Of a stretch of 64,000 bases of DNA, positions 60,040 through 64,000 are shown piece after piece (the stretch's first letter is position 1; every line of letters starts with the position of its first letter). Source of the stretch: Epiperipatus broadwayi (Eukaryota; Onychophora; Udeonychophora; Euonychophora; Peripatidae); contig JAQFVV010006840.1 in NCBI GenBank assembly GCA_028023455.1, positions 239,910-303,909 of the forward strand, read 5' to 3'. The notes beneath the pieces are model-generated. The model ran no database searches and was not told the origin of the DNA. It saw nothing but the letters and a program-made list of their open reading frames with translations. A program made the position numbers and the translations under genes.

Positions 60040-63000
60040 TGTAACAATATTTATAAATTAATATAAATATGTATTTGTAATTATTAAATTAATATAAAAG
60101 ATATGTATTTGTAACTATAATTTGTAACTATTTTAATATGTCACATTTGTAACCATAATAAATATTTAGATAGGGGAAATTATTAATTATTAGATATATG
60201 CCTATCCAATCTGTACCATTTGTAACTATATTAATTCATCATAGCATAGATAAAGAAATTATAGAATCACTGTGCCACTTGAAAATATCAGCATTAAAGA
60301 TTCTTGGTATTTATTTATATATTGGGGCAGTCATCTGAACAATAAAACATACTGGCCATTGTCATCTAATAAAAATAATATTAAATATAGCAACTGAATA
60401 AAAGTACCCACTGTGAGATTCCTGGAGTGCCTTATGCTTATCTCCAATACTAGGTTCTTCTAACAAAGAATCCTTCCTATTCTTCTTTCCAAATATATAA
60501 GACCATTCATGGTCATATGCACACACGGGTGCTATTCATGACAACTTATAAAAAAATATATTTTATAAAACTAATATTATGAAGTTGGAAAGGGATGATA
60601 TCACTCTTTATTCAGTTTAGCTAAGTACATGTGTTTTCCCATGAGCGCCACTAGATTGTTTTCAATCTAGATAAGTATCTATTTATAGTGTACTTGAGTT
60701 CAAACTCATTCAGTACATATTTATTACACATGACTTGGATGACTATTGAACAAAAATGACATTCTTACATTTTATCTATATTGATAAAATTACAAGATCC
60801 CAATATTACCAAAGTTTATACTATAGATCAAAGATTCTTATAGACATTGCTAGCTCATTAGCGTATATTGATGAACAGACATGTATAATCCTATTAATGG
60901 CTTCCAAACAAGCATGTGAAGACCATTATTGATATTGATGGCCATTTAACTAGATTATTTATCACAATAAAGGTAATAATGATGATGATGATAATAATAT
61001 CATAATAATGATAATAATAGTGATATCATAATAATGATTATAATAGTGATGATGATACCAGCCATGGCTTATCAATAAACTCACAACAATAAATTCATCT
61101 TTATAAACTTATAGGCATCTATTAAAATTATCCTATTTCATACTGGGATTTAATAATACTAATGGTGATGATTGATCATCATGAATCTCTTTGCATAATA
61201 TTCAATTTTCTATAAACCCCTATTTACTAAAATATATTCATTACGCTAAACATTAAATTTAATGATTATAATTTATTAATGATGATTGATGGCGATCATA
61301 ACTTTTATATAGTATTATTTGAAACATTTTTTAACTAATAACATGATATCCATCTTTGATGAGGATGATCTAAATTCATGGACACAACACAATTTTAGCT
61401 TTCTATGTTGAACTATAATTATCAAAATTTGGTTATTCTCAAGCATAATCCTTAAATACTTAAATATCAACATTCTAGTTTACCTATTATTTTGCGGACG
61501 CTTAATATTTGCAAGTGATTGCTCAATATATACGAATGGTAATACTTAATAACTGCGAGCAATGATGATGAATTAAAATGATAGAATTAAGACAAAAAAA
61601 AAACAAAACAATATTCTTAATAATTACTCGGAAACCAATTAAGATATATAATTATATTTTATTAACACTACTACTCTTTCTTTCCTTCTTTAAAGTCAAA
61701 TCGACAATTAAATAAATGGCTTATTAATATAAAAATTTATATAAAAATTAATAAAAAAAAATTTATATAAGTATAAGCAAATAAACTTAATATATAGGTT
61801 TGTCATCTTTCTTGATATCTCAAAATAAGCTGACTTAAATCAATATTAGAAAAAAAAATACATATTCTATAAATGCTTATTTAAGACTTTTCTTACTTAT
61901 CATATCATAAAATAAATTTCAGGTGTAACTTGTATATGTTATTTCATTTCCATTCAAATGTAATGCCCTACTTTTTAATTTACCATTTTAAACTAATCAT
62001 ATATAACCTATTCTTTGATGTGTTTGGATAAGCAGTTACACATTCACGCATTCGGTAATGTTAACATATATGTTTAAAATGTATACCCATAAATTACATA
62101 TATAAAAATATCTTTTTCTTTTGCAACCTTATAGCGAAAGAAAATAAAATACATATATTAATTTTTAATATGCAACAAGATAAAATAAAAATAAAAAACA
62201 TTATAAATGCATATATCTATAGGTTGCTCATTATCATTAACAACTGAAGAACAATTAAAAAAAAAAACATTTCAACATTACAATATATAATAAAAAAAAA
62301 AAAAAAAAAAAAATAATGAAAAATTTAAGTTTAAAGATTTAAACTATGTTTGTGCTATGTTGTGAGATATTGCAAATAACTATAGATAAACAAGTCTTTA
62401 ATGTTTCTGTATCAAAAAAAGAAAATTGCTTTGACCAGTAAATTAAGGTTTACTTTTAATAAGTAAAAGAATAAAATCGGTTAAAGAAAGTTCATATTTA
62501 CCCGTCTACTTTTTACTTCTTATTAATGTCCTGAATTTGAATTTTCAGACTGCTTTTCTTTGCTCACCAACAACAACAACAACAAAAAAGAAAGTTATTG
62601 CAGATACTTTTAAGATAATGCTGAATCAATTGACTTTGCTTGTTTCTTCAATTCCATTATTATTCACTGTTGATTGGCTTCCTTCTACCATTTAAAAAAA
62701 AAGTTATTATAAGTACTTTGAATAAGTAGGTACCGGTGGATTTGCTTGTCTCTCTCCTTTAAAAAAAATAATTGCTGTTGACACTTTAGATGATTGAGGT
62801 AAATCAACAAAAATTTGATTTATGGCTTCAAACTTGGTTCTACATGGATGTTATAAATTTTCTTTTCCTCCTATTTCCTCTTCTCCATTCATTTGAAGGT
62901 AATGAGCTTTTAATAAGCCAGGAACTAGAAACAAAGCATTCCATATAGCTTGTGTGGTTGGCTTCAAAATCTATCATTTTGTTGGTTATTACTGGATACA

Positions 63001-64000
63001 TGACTTCATAGACAGATCAGCGATTTTGACTCATTCTGTATTAACCAGGAAGCAGAAAAAATGGTTTAGCAATGCAGAGGCATAGTATTATGCATAACCA
63101 AATATGTTAATATCATTTTTATATAATTATTACTAACTTCTAATAAATTCAATCTTGTTCCATTTCTCTCCTCTTCTTTAATATTGCTGGAAATTGCTTT
63201 ATATAAACGCACATTTCATTTGCTCTTTTTTTTTCAACTTTCAAAGAGTGAGAAAAAAAAAATTAAAGCGTTCACTCTCTTTTAAAAAAAAAATCCGAGC
63301 TTACATTTCTGCTTAAGAATAATAACAAGGAAGGACCGACTGAGTTGAGTCTCAAAATAATAATAATAATCTGAGTGACTCTCTCTCTAAAAAAATTAAT
63401 GACTAACTCATCATCTCTCTAAAGAAATTTAAGACTAACTGATCATCTCTTTAAAAAAATTTATGACTGACTGATTAAAAAAAATTGTTTCAATCATTTA
63501 TATCGCGAATTTCAACCAAAGAAAAAAAAAACATCTGGAAATCTTTATCTTAAAAAAAAAATCAAAGCTTCACAAGTTTGACGTCGGTCACAATCAATAA
63601 AGACTTAAAATTGATCGCTATCGTTATCTACATCAAAGCACCTCTTTTGTAAAAATAATCTTAAGATACAGATAACAACAAAGCTGGCCATCTATAGCCA
63701 TCAGAAATAAGTGTAAAAGCATCTTTGTGTTTGTACAGATGTATTCATTGTTTCACACGTGTACATTTTTTTTATCTCCTAATCTAACAATCTTAATTGC
63801 CTTATTTCACACTTTTCTGATTTACTCTATTTTAACAAAATGAAAGTTAAATAAATTTAACACATATTATTTAATAAAAAAAATATTATATAATAAATCA
63901 CAAAAAAAGAACTGCTTATTCATAATAATAAATCTATACATATAAATCTCTGTATGTATAAAAGAAAAAAAAATTATTTTTTTTAAAATAATTGAATACT
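60040..64000 (-). repeat. 5' LTR of element B (runs off the window)
   Basis: Collinear with 49,306-53,274 from tgtaac to attgaatact at position 64,000; only the last 20-odd bases are outside. Differences from the other LTR are few, for example near 61,609, 61,728 and 63,687. Confidence 0.9.

Larger units (their letters stand above)
49306..64000 (-). mobile_element. Gypsy-type LTR retrotransposon B, apparently intact
   Basis: Two collinear direct repeats of about 3.97 kb bracket 6.77 kb that carry, on the minus strand, PBS, leader, gag, pol and PPT in the order of a Gypsy (Metaviridae-type) element. LTR ends are TGTAGATATA...ATTGTTACA in the sense direction. By eye the LTRs differ by about a dozen substitutions plus A-tract length changes. 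Both ORFs are uninterrupted, so the insertion is recent and could still be active. The left flank is a TA run. The right end of the 5' LTR lies just beyond the window, so the target duplication cannot be checked. Confidence 0.9.

Overview
The window is AT-rich animal nuclear DNA made almost wholly of transposable elements in different states of decay. I recognise no host protein-coding gene, rRNA or functional tRNA. The mix is an RTE-type LINE ending in GAT/TA repeats, a second Jockey/CR1-like LINE, Penelope-like elements, tRNA-derived SINEs, a Merlin DNA transposon relic, Gypsy LTR elements and many hairpin elements. This best fits a lophotrochozoan, and a cephalopod such as an octopus is my best guess. 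That is inference; no host gene confirms it.

Left part (1-9,080): one old LTR element (A, + strand) with 1.74 kb LTRs, a decayed gag-like region and no pol. Its 3' LTR is split by a 3.28 kb LTR-like insertion, related to the LTR of the element at the right end, that landed in a TA run. 9,080-19,000: AT-rich intergenic DNA, one nearly intact RTE LINE (12.6-15.8 kb) and a small MITE-like repeat.

Middle (19,000-48,800): a graveyard of a SINE, two decayed minus-strand LINEs of one family, a Merlin relic, Penelope-like reverse transcriptase and GIY-YIG relics, a decayed RTE copy and an RTE 3' fragment. Hairpin (fold-back) repeats are unusually dense here. One family consists of two tRNA-like halves facing each other and occurs three times, twice with other elements nested in or around it.

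Right part (48,800-64,000): a Penelope fragment with inverted ends, then a large, young-looking minus-strand Gypsy-type retrotransposon (B). It has LTRs of about 3.97 kb that look nearly identical to each other, an intact gag ORF (628 aa) and pol ORF (1,091 aa), a recognisable PBS and PPT, and a leader with tandem repeats. Its 5' LTR runs off the right end of the window by a few tens of bases.

In B, Gag would form the particle, and Pol carries protease, reverse transcriptase, RNase H and integrase in that order. The RTE LINE carries an endonuclease plus reverse transcriptase and may have served related copies. The other relics are not expected to function.
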